From Hymenoscyphus infarciens (lineage: Eukaryota; Ascomycota; Leotiomycetes; Helotiales; Helotiaceae): a DNA stretch of 23,119 nucleotides. Below are positions 9,448 through 20,723 of this stretch, one piece after another. The stretch is from NCBI GenBank assembly GCA_001414345.1, contig LLCB01000555.1:1-23119 (forward strand), given 5' to 3'. The notes beneath the pieces are model-generated. The model saw nothing but the letters and a program-made list of their open reading frames with translations, searched no databases and was not told the DNA's origin. Numbering within the stretch: position 1 is the stretch's first letter; every line of letters begins with the position of its first letter. Made by a program: the position numbers and the translations under genes.

Positions 9448-10509
9448 CTATTCGCACAACTTCTTCCTCTTTCTTCCAATCTTCCCCTCTGCCAAAGCTT
9501 TCTGCTTCTCCTCTTCTATTTGGGCCAAGTCGAATAGGTGGGACTGGCAAACGTCAGCTCTTTCACCTCTCTCTCTCCAAGTTAGACCGCCATTTTCTTC
9601 TGTGAAAGTAGACCGCGAACTTGGAGTCACAACCATGGGCTGTATCTCTCTTCCGAAACAAACCACCGATATTTTTTGCGCCTTAAAGAATTGGTATACT
9701 GGAGAAGGTCAACACTAACGCATAACTTTTGATTGGCAATACTTACTGCTCCTAAATTGGCAATCGGTTGTAATATCAACATACAACTCGTCGAGGGGCT
9801 TAAACCTGATAAGTACGCTAAGATGAGGAACATCTGCGACAACATTCCCAGCGAGGTGGACCTTCTTTAAGTATCGCTTCTGCTGAGTATTTCGATTACT
9901 TAGCCACTCCCTCCAAGAAAGAGCATCGTGAAATGACCAGATTGTGGTGGCCCATAGGATTGGTTGTACCTCCACATATGCTTGCCGACAAGCCAGCAGT
10001 ATCTCGACGGGCAGCCGGTTCGGGGGGTGGTTTCTCGCGTCAGCGGTATGAAGAGCTTTGTAACAGGCACAATGCCGATTGAAGCAAAATCGCATATCCT
10101 CGCCAGAATTCATACTTTCGGCAGCCATGTCGTAGTCTGCGGCTTTGGATAGCTCGTACGCTTCGGCTTCGGTGACGGGGGCCTCGCAGACGCTGTGGAA
10201 GAGTTGGCATCTTGTTGTTGTGGTTCGAGGACGCGCGATGTGCACCAGACGGTCAGCTATGAGGTGATTCCAGATTCGGGTTCGAAGTTCGACGGGGAGA
10301 CTGAGGAGAGGAGATTCGGCCGCATTCTTTTTGATGCTAAACACAGGTTAGCAGTGGACTCTTCTGATGAGGGGTCGGGGAGTGGGGGAAGCTTACATGT
10401 CTTTGGTACGCTTGTCTCTTGGAGCTCTGAATGCTTGGTAGAATTTCGGGTCATGCGCAAACTGAGGCTTCTGGGACTTCTTCACAGAAGGAACACTCTT
10501 GCGAGGCAT
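9448..10509 (-). CDS. DUF7730-like fungal protein, three exons
   Basis: Spliced model: exons 10397-10509, 9747-10336 and 9448-9698; introns of 60 bp (GTAAGC...TTTAG with a GCTAAC branch site) and 48 bp (GTAAGT...TCCAG with TTGACC). Exon phases join exactly, giving 318 codons including the stop (317 residues). Residues 1-37 are basic (MPRKSVPSVKKSQKPQ...). Residues 46-71 carry the block SPLLSLPVELRTRIWNHLIA, with DRLVHI after it. A Cys/His-rich part follows (FCFNRHCACYKAL). Then comes ILLACRQAYVEVQPILW at about 150-166 and FHDALSWREWL, all typical of the fungal DUF7730 / F-box-like families found in large numbers in Pezizomycotina. The C-terminus is charged and helical with a basic end (GRKRKK). 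Function is unknown. No stop or frameshift is present, so the gene looks alive. Confidence 0.78.
9699..9746 (-). other. Intron 2 of the DUF7730-like gene
   Basis: Forty-eight bases, donor GTAAGT, branch-like TTGACC, acceptor TCCAG. Splicing joins Arg-Ser-Ile across the junction and adds 82 C-terminal residues. Without splicing the frame stops after nine further residues. Confidence 0.75.
10337..10396 (-). other. Intron 1 of the DUF7730-like gene
   Basis: Sixty bases with donor GTAAGC, branch-like GCTAACC and acceptor TTTAG on the minus strand. Removing them joins the ATG-containing first exon (113 bp) in phase with the long second exon. Confidence 0.85.
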
Positions 10510-11341
10510 CGTTGATTGCCCGAGAGAGGGTGGTGAGAAGTTGAAGTTGAGCGGCTATATTTTTGGAGGGGTCCAAAGTCTTGGCAACGAGAAAACGACA
10601 ACGCCGAGATTATTCCGACAAGTATTGTGTACGTGTTTGAAGAACTAAATCCCAAATTTATGAAACAGATAACAGTACAGTACTTGAAAGCCAGTTACTC
10701 GTTATCATAACTCCTTGATTTTCTTCACAGCGTAGTTGTAGAATTTGTCTCAAGTGATCATAACCAAAATCCCTCTTAAGATTTACGACTACTGTTGCTT
10801 GCCAGCTTGCTGGCGAGTAACTCATAAATGCCCAATATAACGCTGACGCCCAAGGTACCTGAAAAAACATGAAACATGAGCCATCTACCTTACAACTCTC
10901 TCGGGGTCCTTCTACGTTTCAACTCATCCTTGGCGACGGACATTTGTTATATATTACCTAGGTAAGACTCCGGGTTCCTTACTCTCTGGCATGCTCCTGT
11001 TATACCTGTTGTCGATAGCTGCGAAATGCGATTATGTTCCTAACTATCTTGGAATAGTACTCTCAACTATACCAGACGACAATCCTTAACTAAGTTAGCG
11101 ATGAGAGCAATGTCCAAACCTTTTTCACACCTCGCCCACCTTTTCACTCGTCAACTTTTACATCAGCGCCACCATCGACCCCGATTCCGAACTCAATTTC
11201 GACACACAATAGCAATCTAACACCTAACTGAAGTCCACGGGGGGATGTAACGACGGTCTCCCCCACTTGGCAGTTCTCTTGCGGTTAAGCGAGGGGTTCC
11301 GTGAACTGTTCTCAACATCTTTATCACATTCTCTTCTAAAA
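10510..11341. other. Intergenic region upstream of the DUF7730-like gene and HET fragment
   Basis: The left part is the likely promoter of the DUF7730-like gene. A 39-residue frame at 11101-11220 (rich in His and Arg: LLHQRHHRPRFRTQFRH) is open from an ATG but resembles no known protein. It is out of frame with the HET fragment. No other coding signal is seen. Confidence 0.4.
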
Positions 11342-11824
11342 ATACGTCTTCTGATTACCAGGACCATCCAGCTGGAGGAATTTGAACGTGCTATCCTCGA
11401 CTACGCTATTCTCTCTCACACCTGGGCTGAGAAGGAAGTGACGTTTCAGGATTTAGACTCTGATCGCATCGCGAAATCAGGATATAGCAAAATCAGGGAA
11501 ACATGCCGGCTTGCCTTCAAAGACCACCAGGGCTATACTTGGGTTGATACCTGCTGTATCGATAAGACCAATAATACAGAGCTATCCGAGGCAATCAATT
11601 CCGTGTTTCAGTATTACCAAGAGGCGAAGATTTGTTACGCATACTTGTCAGATGTTGATCCCACTTTGGGCCCCCTGAAGAATTGTGCTCTGCTAATGGG
11701 CCAAGTCGATAGTAAGTTACCAATTCTCGGAACAATTTTTCCTATTCTAATTGCTTCGGGAGTCAGAAAATACTCTTCTTTACTCCTAAGACAACTCGTT
11801 ATCTGTCTCAAAGAAGCAAACTAA
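11342..11824 (+). pseudogene. HET (heterokaryon incompatibility) domain fragment
   Basis: HET domains are found in fungal proteins that trigger cell death after fusion of genetically different hyphae. The usual start MRLLNTRTLQLEEF is represented by IRLLITRTIQLEEF, with ATA at 11342 where the initiator ATG is expected. The open frame extends upstream to 11267 but has no ATG before the domain. Then come YAILSHTWAEKEVTFQDL (from 11402), YTWVDTCCIDK, ELSEAINSVFQYYQEA and ICYAYLSDV (ending about 11656). These are the classic first HET blocks in the right order and spacing. After this the normal RWFTRGWTLQELLAP block is missing, and the frame runs through unrelated sequence to TAA at 11822-11824. 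It is therefore truncated at both ends and probably not functional; expression from an upstream spliced start cannot be excluded. Confidence 0.8.
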
Positions 11825-12974
11825 CTCTGATATCCGGGATTAGGTTTGAAAAAGGATGGATATTAAAATAGCCACTTACACCTTCTAATATTCTGTTCTT
11901 TGCTTCAAATTGAGCGCTAATTGGATCAAGAATAAAACTCATTTTCTCCCCTACTAGGTAAATTTTACTGCTTATCTTCTCCAAGTGCTCCCAGACAGTC
12001 ACCTAACAAGTTGAAATATTAGATATCGTTAGAGTATGAGGTTTGTCTTCGGTTTTCAATAAATCTCGCAAGAATATTTAACCTGCAAATGGAGTGTTAT
12101 CAATGTATCATGGGAATTACGAGCTCATGTTTCTAGAGGTGGGTTTCGACGGTAATTTAAGCTTGATTCGACTAACATACACTTTACCACTTTTATCCGC
12201 TCCAAAACTTCTTTCTCCTCATTTGCTACAACTTAGGTCTTGAACAATCTACTTATTGAACTATTCTAGCATTATTAGAAATTCATACACGGCATTCTTT
12301 TGTAAGTCCTTCAACTCACCAAAATTTTCATCATTACCATATATCTCGTACTATGAGAACACCATGAATACCCAAAGTGCTTTGTATCCGTACTTTAGAT
12401 TAACTAATCCCCAAATCCCCAGTTTCAGATACTTGAACCATAGAGGTTACTCTGGATCATCCAAAATGACCGAGAGATGAATTCCTCGCAAGAGAAATAG
12501 ATTGAAACAAACACCAGCTCCTCGAACTTATACGCTGCACAGCGCTCCTGTCTCCTTCAAAGTAAAATCTGATGACGAGTATAGTCTATGATATTATCAC
12601 CATAGTGTCTAGGTCTATCCTAGAATCTACAACCGGGTGTACCAGTAGCCAGATAAAGCCCCAAAGAGGCTAAATAGTGAGATATAAGTACAAGGTGTAC
12701 TTAAAACCTAAAACCATTACTAGTCTCATGACTTAACTCGCTTATAGATAGTCTGTATTTGTACCTTGACTCCCTATCAACAATAAACACACATAATATT
12801 GTTCCTAGTATCTCGGTAAACAGAAAAGTTGGTGCTACAATTTACGATCCTGCTAAAAGCGTAGCGTGAAAACTTAACAACAAATTGTAAAAGTATAACA
12901 AAAGTACAGGTGGATGCGTAAGAGGCGAATTTGCATATCCTTTGATCCTTAGAAGTTTTCATCTTAATTACGTT
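11825..12974. other. AT-rich intergenic region with one exon-like stretch
   Basis: On the minus strand, about 11880-12002 reads VWEHLEKISSKIYLVGEKMS and FILDPISAQFEAKNRILEG between a TTAG acceptor and a GTAAGTG donor, so it could be a relic exon. I do not recognise it. The rest shows no coding signal. The last eight bases, ATTACGTT (12967-12974), are the left target-site duplication of the next element. Confidence 0.35.
12967..12974. repeat. Target-site duplication, left copy (ATTACGTT)
   Basis: The octamer directly precedes the left terminal repeat and is identical to the octamer at 14140-14147 directly after the right terminal repeat. Confidence 0.87.
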
Positions 12975-14139
12975 CAGTGTTTTGGCTTTCCCCGCCTTAG
13001 TCAGCCTGGCACTCCAGAGAGGATAGACTACCTCTCTCTATCAGAAAAGGAGAGGATAGGCTAATTTCACTTATAGGCTAGGCTGAATTAGGCAGGAGAG
13101 ATGCTAAATTAGAATAGGAGAGATAAGGAAGACTAAAAGAGAGGGCTAGGTAAGGAGAGGTGCTAGAGAGGATAGGATAGAATAGGAAGTATATAAGTAA
13201 AAAGTAATAAAAAGTACTAATATTATAGACTAATTTAAGAAGCATCAAAAATAATAATATTATTAAAGCTGCTAAAAGACGAGATATTATACCTAAATTA
13301 CGTATTATCCTAGTAGATCAGTAATAACCCAATTCTCTTTATCTTACTGCTATTATAAGGTCGGATTCGCTATTGTTAATAACGATTACCTCGAACGATT
13401 AAGAAGGAGAAGAGGTGGATTAAGAAGAGGTGGACTAAGAGAGGGTAGGTATTTGAGTACTAGCTAGGCTAGAACTTCTATAGAAAAAAGAGTGGCTTAT
13501 ATTAGTAATAATTAGAATAATAAATAATAAGAGGAGTGATATATAATATATATATCTCACGTTATTATATGGCGTAGGTATTAGAAGATATAATTAATAT
13601 TATTAATATATTGTCTAGAAACTAGTTAAGGCTTAAATACGAGAGCTTACGTCTGTTAGAGTAAATAGTACTAAATTAAGTGCTCTACTAGGTACTTGAT
13701 TTACTATAGTAAAACCCCTGTTTTTAGGTACTAATTAGAGACTAATATTATATACTTTTCTTAGGTAGTACCACTCTCGCTAAATCCACTAATAACACTA
13801 CAAATACTTCGTTCTAGGCGAATTAGTCTATAGCGGGACCTAGCAAAGCAGGGTTTATTTAGAAGGCTCTGTTATAGACTATTACGCCTAGAACTAAGTA
13901 ATATATTTAAGGCTAGCATATACCCTGCCTAGCCTCCCCTGTAGACTAGGAAAGGCCACTCCGATACCTCGGATAGAAAAGAATAGGCAGAACAAATTTC
14001 GGAATAGGATCGGAGTAGCTAGGAGAAGTAATATGTTAGAATAGGATTAGGCGGGATAGCCTCAAAATAGAGGCAGGAAGGAGAAGGATCGTCAAGGTAG
14101 GATAGAATAACAGATTAGACGGGGAAACCTAAAACACTG
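12975..14139. mobile_element. Degraded hAT-superfamily DNA transposon (1,165 bp)
   Basis: The ends are imperfect terminal inverted repeats of about 25 bp: left begins CAGTGTTTTGGCTTTCCCCG, right (reverse complement) begins CAGTGTTTTAGGTTTCCCCG, with 4 mismatches in 25. The element is flanked on both sides by the identical octamer ATTACGTT (12967-12974 and 14140-14147). An 8-bp duplication and a terminal C-A-G-N-G are hallmarks of hAT elements. The inside is extremely rich in TAG and TAA with no open reading frame, so the element is either non-autonomous or heavily mutated; the C-to-T-like bias resembles repeat-induced point mutation. One plus-strand frame at about 13770-13960 has only TAG/TAA stops, as expected if Gln codons had been converted. 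Confidence 0.87.
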
Positions 14140-14147
14140 ATTACGTT
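14140..14147. repeat. Target-site duplication, right copy (ATTACGTT)
   Basis: Identical to 12967-12974, so the insertion can be removed in thought to give the empty site with a single ATTACGTT. Confidence 0.87.
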
Positions 14148-17100
14148 GAGTTATATACGTTGGTAACTCTTATAGCTTGAAGTAATGCTACCACTTTTTC
14201 TGTCCACTAAGAGCTGGTCTCTTAATTCTTAGCGAGATATATCACCTAATAACACCACTTATCTACGTACCTTACAATTTCGGTCCCTCTAAGAGGCGTG
14301 AAGTTCTAAGAGCTCTAATTTAAGATGACGAAAATGATCAAAGCATACCCACGCTTCATAAAAGACAAGTTTGTAGTCTTCTTAACCTATATATAAGTGG
14401 TATTTCTAGTAACAATCCGCTCGGACGCCGTAGCTCTAAATTATAATAGTTATCAAGAACGCTCTAGTTCGATAATAAAAGTATCTTCGACAATAGAAAA
14501 AGGTGGTCTACTTCTTTCAAGCCACAAAAGTATAAGATGCTTGTATTCTTCTTAGGAAAGTTTCTTACACAATTCTTACAAATTTATCTCTTCTGCCTAG
14601 TTCAAGAATAAAAGCTTGCGATCTTCCACCTTCATGTCGCTTTTTCCGGCAGGTGTAAGTGACTTTTGGAAGTTGAATCCCCGCTAAGATTTCCGTGTTT
14701 TATAAGCAATGAATCAATTGACGGCTTCACCATCATCGCCATACTCCACGACACCCCAAAAGCGCCAAGCCACCACTTGTCTCAGCGATCTCAAAGAGTG
14801 ATATTTAAAAACTCAAACAAAAAAGGCTTTAACTGGCAAAACGCCACCGGCCTGTTTCACCGTTAGGCTACTTTAACGCAACGCGTGAAGGCATGCCAGC
14901 TTTCACCTATTAGTGGAATAAGAATAAATACTTTGTGAGTGGAATTATGGCCGAATTATCGCAACGAGGGCCTTGCATACTTCCCTCAGATTCTATACAC
15001 AAGGTCGCGGGTACGCATAAAGGCTTGCAATTGTCCCATCTTGCTTGGACCCTTGGCCGCACTCTTGACTCTTGGAATCAAACCTCTATGATAGTATCAT
15101 GTTGAAAGTCACGCGGTGGTCCTAATCTGAGGTCGAGCTATAAGTGCAAGGGAAGGAGCGATCGAGGGACTTCATGTTTCGTCTCTTTTCAAAACCGAGT
15201 TGAGGGTGGAGGGTGGTGGTCAAGGTCGTGCCTTCCTTGATTATAGGTCCACCGTCCCCCCTTGAACTCGACCCGTCTCTACTGAGCTCGAGGTTCCTCC
15301 AGCATTCCCATGCAGCAGCACTTTGCGGGGTGATTGTTAGAAGAGCAAAAAAGTCAAGCCGATCCATCCAGATTGAAGGCCTTCTACATTATATGCCATA
15401 ATACGCGCGAAAGGTTATTCCCTCATTAGCTAGCATCGGGCGGGCTGGAGTTATTTCCCATGCATTGTTGAGAAGTCTTTCCGCGTCGCCACATTGAAAA
15501 TAACCACAAGGCACATGGCTCGCTTCACAATAAATTTTACCTGTTGAATAAACCCTCGAACCCTTCTGGGTGGGTTTGAAATCAAAATCTCTTTTCCACT
15601 TAACAGAATTGTTTTCCATTTATTTCATAAGCCCCCTCCTCCCCAGAACATCGCACCTTCTCTCAGAATATTTCACCCAACCCTACTGGCGGCTGGTGTT
15701 CTCAATGTACATAAATAACCTAATCTGGAAGCCCTATTCCTTCTATTGACCTAGTCTGGACGTTCATTGGTGACGTTGTAGGTGGAATTTTCTCCTTTCA
15801 TTCCTGCACCACCGAGTTCATCTTTTTGGAGAGGGTTAGTAGGATAATCGTTGAATCCATCGATCGTGTGGCCAGAGGCTCGCACGCTCTTTCTGGAATC
15901 TGCTAGCAGCCATTCTTAGAAGTGAAGTGGTTATGCGAGTGAACCCCTCTTGCTGCTTTTTTATGTGCTACATTTCAATTATCGTGATCCATGTTTTGTG
16001 AACTTGAACGAACTTGTCAGAGTTGTTTTCTACTTTTGATTCCGGTTGAAGTGAGCCTGCAAGAGCAGAGTGGCGGTGACGAGCTGAAAGATGTTGTTTC
16101 GACCCGGCTATCGCGTTGGATGCCATCGCTATTGTTGTCTCCCTCCAGTTGGGCTCGTAGTGCTTCTGCGGCTCTGTTACCGGCCTTGGTATTATTGATT
16201 TTGCATACTACGTGTTAGCCGTGTTTACCGTGTTTCGGAGGCATTCTGACGGTGGAATATCTTGAAGGATGGATGGCTCGAGGGTAGGATTAAAAAAGAG
16301 CTCAATACGATGCTAAAAGCGTAAGAAAGTGGTGTTGATGGAACTCGGTATGAGAGGGGAGGCATATATGCCCCCCTGCTTATTAAACTGAGTCCTCAAT
16401 TCCCTATAAAACCCTTCCATAGAAGTGAGAGTTGGATTTTAATGAAGGATCGCCCCCTATACATCGTGGAAATTAGCGAGCGAGCGTCACGAATTTCCTC
16501 TTCTAACCCCTGGTCCACACCAAACTGGCCCCCTAATTCATTTCCTAGTAAGCTTAATTCCAAATCGCTGACCGAATACTGTGCGATTTCTTGTGTAGCT
16601 GATTGAGTAATCCATGATGCAGGCAAGTGCTTTCCTGGGATATAGCTGAGATATGTACCCATCGTGCCATTTGACACCCCCTGATGCATATCTTGCAGGG
16701 GGTTGTGTACTATCCTCAGGCGTCGTGCTCTCACAGAATATAGTGAAGACACAGAAGATTGCTTCACATTAGTGGAATCTTGTACCCACAATGACCATGA
16801 CTACGCCAATCCTCTTCCTGCAACTCTTACAAAAAAGCGAAATAGCGACCAGCGGCTCGCCTAAAGGACTTAATTCCGACAGTAAGAAAAGACTCGAAAG
16901 TAGAGAAACAAAATTTTCTTTTCCTGAATATAAGTTACAACACTCAAAAAACGATACAGTTTCAATCCACCAGCAAGAACTAGATCATCACCTTAGAAGG
17001 TGTACCTCGATTTAGTAATTGTACTTATTTATAGATCGTCGCCAGTCGAGACCTTTCAGAATCAGGGATTGTTCTACCGATATATCCTTGCAGAAGGGTG

Positions 17101-17719
17101 CCTAAGAGAGTATTTTAAGCTCCTGTTATATTGCTTAGAGGGCGGAACCTGTTGGAACGAGGCCTCGATTCATTTCGCTAGGTGAGGGTGCACCAACCGC
17201 CGAATAAAAGAAAATCGGCACAGAAGACAAACCACAGTAACTCGTAGGAAACTTCGCTAGCGAGAATAGCTGCAGACATTCAACTTTCGCGTTTATCTAA
17301 GGATAGTGTGAAAAGAAGTCGTGGCACAGAAACTCTTTAAATCTGAACATTTAAGGAGAATGATTGGATTGTTTTCTAAAGCGGAAAAGAAAATAGGCTG
17401 AAAAAAGACTCGGGAAAGGTACGAACCTTCTTATTAACAAGTATATTCCAGAGTACCGAGCTTTTTGTAGAAGCGTACCCTAGGTAGAGTAATCTCCATC
17501 ATTTACAACAGAGAATATAAAACAGCTCATGCAAGAGAGGGGATTTCGACAGCAAAAGAGTCCTCGAGAGTAAATAAACGAAATATTTAGCTCTCTCGAG
17601 CTTTTTTTTCTAGCTAGAATGCGAATATAGCGAGAGGAGTTTTACTCTTGAGAACTAGACTATCCTAAGTGGTATCTTGATTCTATAATTATACCTGATG
17701 TTAGGCGGATAGTTAGAAC
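14148..17719. other. 3.6-kb region without a recognisable gene
   Basis: Much of it is AT-rich. The longest frame is 131 codons at 16396-16791 (-), containing GTYLSYIPGKHLPASWITQ and LELSLLGNELGGQFGVDQG; it resembles nothing I know. Shorter frames at 14666-14866 (+), 15389-15619 (-) and 15991-16218 (+) are equally unassigned. An inverted repeat of CTCGAGAG with CTCTCGAG lies at about 17563-17603. The part next to 17719 should hold the lost C-terminal exons of the P450 relic but shows no homology. I see no RNA gene. Confidence 0.4.
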
Positions 17720-19015
17720 ATACTGTTTCCCAATACACCCCCTAGGACCCGGCGAAAATGGCTGAGCATCTTTCTTGTAATCCGTGTCGAATTCTTTATT
17801 AATCCAGCGCTCGTGGATGAAGGCGTCTGCGTTTCGAAAGTTCTTTTCGTTGTGAGAGGCTGCCTGGGAGCCTACTGATACTACGGTCTACAAGTGGTGA
17901 AATATTAGTTTAGAGACGGAGAATGGAAAGGGAGAGAGGAAGGATAGTGGAAGAGAAAAGTTACGCCTCCGGGAACCCAAAATCCGTCTACGGTATCGTC
18001 TGCTTTTAGGACTGTTCGCAAGAGACGGCTGAGGAGCGTTAGAATATGTGTTTGGAAACGAGAAAAGACACAAAAAGACCCAAGGGTAGCCGAGAGGCTC
18101 GCTCACTAGGGCTAGGAGGGAGTGAAAAGAAAAGGATACATACGTAGGCATAGGAGGATGTATCCTCAACCCCTCCTCAATAACCGAATTCAAATAAACG
18201 CACTCACTCAACGCCTCCTACCTTAAATCCATCCCCTCCCTAAACCTCCCCCTTATCTCAAGTACCAACTTCTTAGACACCACGGGATTGTAAATTACCC
18301 TCGCCAACAGGCCACTTAAAGCATTAGCAGTAGTCTCACACCCCGCAACAATAAGCAATGCGGCATTAACGATAATTTCATCTTAAAGTAGATCATATTT
18401 CGCTTTCTGTTTCAGGATGTACCAAATAAAGTCTTTATGATCGGTATTAGGATTGTCAAGTCTTCGTATCACTTTTTCGGTGCTGAAGTTTAGGTCGTCG
18501 CGACGGTCTTGTCGGGGTCTGGAGGGGAGACACCAGAAGAGGAAGTTGAGAGGCTCTACTGAACCAACATGCACGGGGTCTTTGTGGAAATTTGGTAGAC
18601 CTGCTCGATGGCCGTAGATGTCTTCCCATGCTTGCACGGAGTTGAAGTATAATTTGCTGGGAGAGACTCGTACTACTGGTCTATAATTGTCGTAGAGGAG
18701 TTTGTTCTCGAACGCGATACGTCCACGGATGAGAGCTCTGTTTCCAGGTATGAGACTTATTACGTTTATTTTTGGGCCTAGAAATTTTGTTAATAGATCG
18801 AAGGTGGCTCAGTAGATTGCCTTCAAATAATATGAGTATAGTTATCAGTAAGAGAAATGGCAAAACTACGAGTCCCACGGTGTAAACGGCTCTCTAATGA
18901 AATAGTTGGACATAATTATAGGTTGGGGGGTATCACTCCGACTTACTAAAACAACCGTGATTGTGAGGAAGAGACCAATTTCTCCTAGGAGACTTCTTAG
19001 AGGAGTAGCTTCCAT
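17720..19015 (-). pseudogene. Cytochrome P450, internally deleted and truncated
   Basis: ATG at 19015 opens an N-terminal hydrophobic anchor: METPLRSLLGEIGLFLTITVVL-like exon, a GTAAGT...TTAG intron, then GLVVLPFLLLITILILF. Next come LIRGRIAFENKLLYDNY, VVRVSPSKLYF and AWEDIYGHRAGLPNFHKDPV. Sequence then jumps to LNFLFWCLPSRPRQDRRDDL, so about 120-140 residues of the usual middle part are missing. The I-helix motif AGCETT (about 18330-18348), the ExxR region EEGLRIHPP, DDTVDGFWVPGG, DAFIHERW and the haem-binding FSPGPRGCIGK (about 17726-17758) follow. The sequence after the haem loop is absent. Breaks: one extra A before GPK (near 18780), TAA at 18383-18385 and TAG at 18218-18220, both explicable as C-to-T changes of Gln codons. 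Intact relatives are about 500-residue monooxygenases anchored in the ER. Clearly non-functional. Confidence 0.88.
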
Positions 19016-19759
19016 CTTGAATTGTCTTGTGGTTTTTTGAATCAATTCCTTATAAATAACTCCAATTGTAGATATATCTTTACCATATACCTATATCCAG
19101 CCAACCTGTTGTTTCTCTCCCACTTCAAACCGAATTAAGCAAGCTTGCTGTCTTGATGGGGGAGCTCTAGCAAGCATCAGGGCTGTTGGGCAGCTTCAAG
19201 CCATTCTGCGCCCTCGGAAAAGGTTTCCCCTTACGCCCACCCCACTTCCCCGCCGTCTTGAGGCCGGAAGAGCTGCATGACAGAAACTAAGTCATGCATA
19301 AATTGGTTATGAGAAACCTTGGAAAACACATCCAGACCCTTGTAATTCCGGAACTTTGAGAATGAACGGCATGTGTGCTGACTTGTAGAAAGGTCTGGGT
19401 GTGCTGACCTTGAGAATTGACTGAATTCGGTCTGAGAAAATGAAAACCAAGGGTATTCTCGTAAATCTTGTGAAATCAACGGCAAGTAAATAATGAATAG
19501 GATAGGTAATGATATATACAAGAGCACTTGCTCGTAATTTAAAATGTCTACCCGACGAAAGTATCATGCCACCATCCACACTGATATCAACACCAGTTCT
19601 ATTTCACAGTCAGCAAGTTTGTAAAATGTTGTTGTATTAGATATTCACTCTTGTGTTGACTACCCGATTGGGGTTAGCTCACTCTTGGGGTATTTATACT
19701 CCCTCCTACACAAAGTAGATGGCTCTCTCCTTGTAGCAATAAACACCAAATTCTCCACC
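19016..19759. other. Intergenic region between P450 and SDR pseudogenes
   Basis: No coding sequence recognised. The first ~100 bp upstream of 19015 would be the former P450 promoter and include a TATAAATA-like stretch on the plus strand (CTTATAAATAAC, about 19050). A small hairpin GCATGAC/GTCATGC lies near 19274-19296. Confidence 0.4.
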
Positions 19760-20715
19760 CTACACTTTTGAATGCCAGTACCGCTTCCATTGACCTTGCA
19801 CATGCAATATAAAATACGAGAGGGAGAAGTGGAAACACACATAATTTCCCGCAGGTGAACACAAGAAAACCATCATTCCAGCAATATCTTCGGGCTCCCC
19901 AAGCGCTTGCGTGGGTTTGCCTCTTCCAACTCAGTTGTGCCTCCCAGTCTGTCAATTAACCCAGCCGCCAATTTACTGGGAAAGACTCCGGGAGCGACAA
20001 CATTGGTTGTGATATTTCTTGGGCGAAGTTCTACTGCCAAATTCTTTCCAAGATGCTGTCGGTCGTTAGTGATGTGTCTGGAGTGAGTATTGGGCAAACC
20101 GACGTGTGCTGCGGCCTTGGAGACTGAATACATAATTGTCTCCAACGTGAGGAACATTCTCCCCAGCTGTTGAGCTCACAGCAATTATCCACGAGGGGTC
20201 CTGTCGCGTTCCTGATGCTTCGAGCAACGGCAGAAACCTAGGTAGGTAGCGTTTGTCAACGTTCTCGCGACAAACGAAATGAGGTCTTCGTCACGTCCCA
20301 GCTCAACTCACTTCTGCGCCATCACAAAACACGCCCTGAACATTCAAATCCAACATCTTCGCACTCGAGTGATCCGGCGCATCTTCAAACTTCGATCCCC
20401 AGGTGGCTCCGGCATTTGCGATAAGTATATCGAGCTTCCCTTCCGTTTTCTCGACATGTTCCACGAGTCGCACGATTTCCGCTTCGTTGGAGACATTCGC
20501 TGGAACTCCCACTGCGCTGCCCTTCACGCCAGAGAGTTTATTGAGCTTCTCGACCGCTTGGTCAATTCCTTCTGCTCCTTCGGCTTTTCGCGCGCTGATG
20601 ATGACTTCCTTTGCTCCTGTGCGGAGGAATGCTGTCGCTGTGTGCAGACCAAGTCCTCGCGATCCTGGGGATGTTGTGTTCAGTGTTTGCCAGTTGCTTT
20701 TCTCTTCAGGCTGGT

Positions 20716-20723
20716 CTGGTGGG
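20716..20723. repeat. Target-site duplication, left copy (CTGGTGGG)
   Basis: Directly before the left terminal repeat; identical to 21383-21390. Confidence 0.88.

Noticed and set aside
9263..9718. 151-residue plus-strand frame
   Set aside because: Antisense to exon 3 of the DUF7730-like gene, whose splice structure is consistent; treated as a shadow frame.
11101..11220. 39-residue His/Arg-rich frame upstream of the HET fragment
   Set aside because: Resembles a mitochondrial leader superficially, but is out of frame with the HET segment and has no clear splice donor.
16396..16791. 131-residue minus-strand frame
   Set aside because: It is the longest frame in the 3.6-kb empty region, but I recognise no domain, and neighbouring sequence gives no exon support. 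A database search of the translation would decide.
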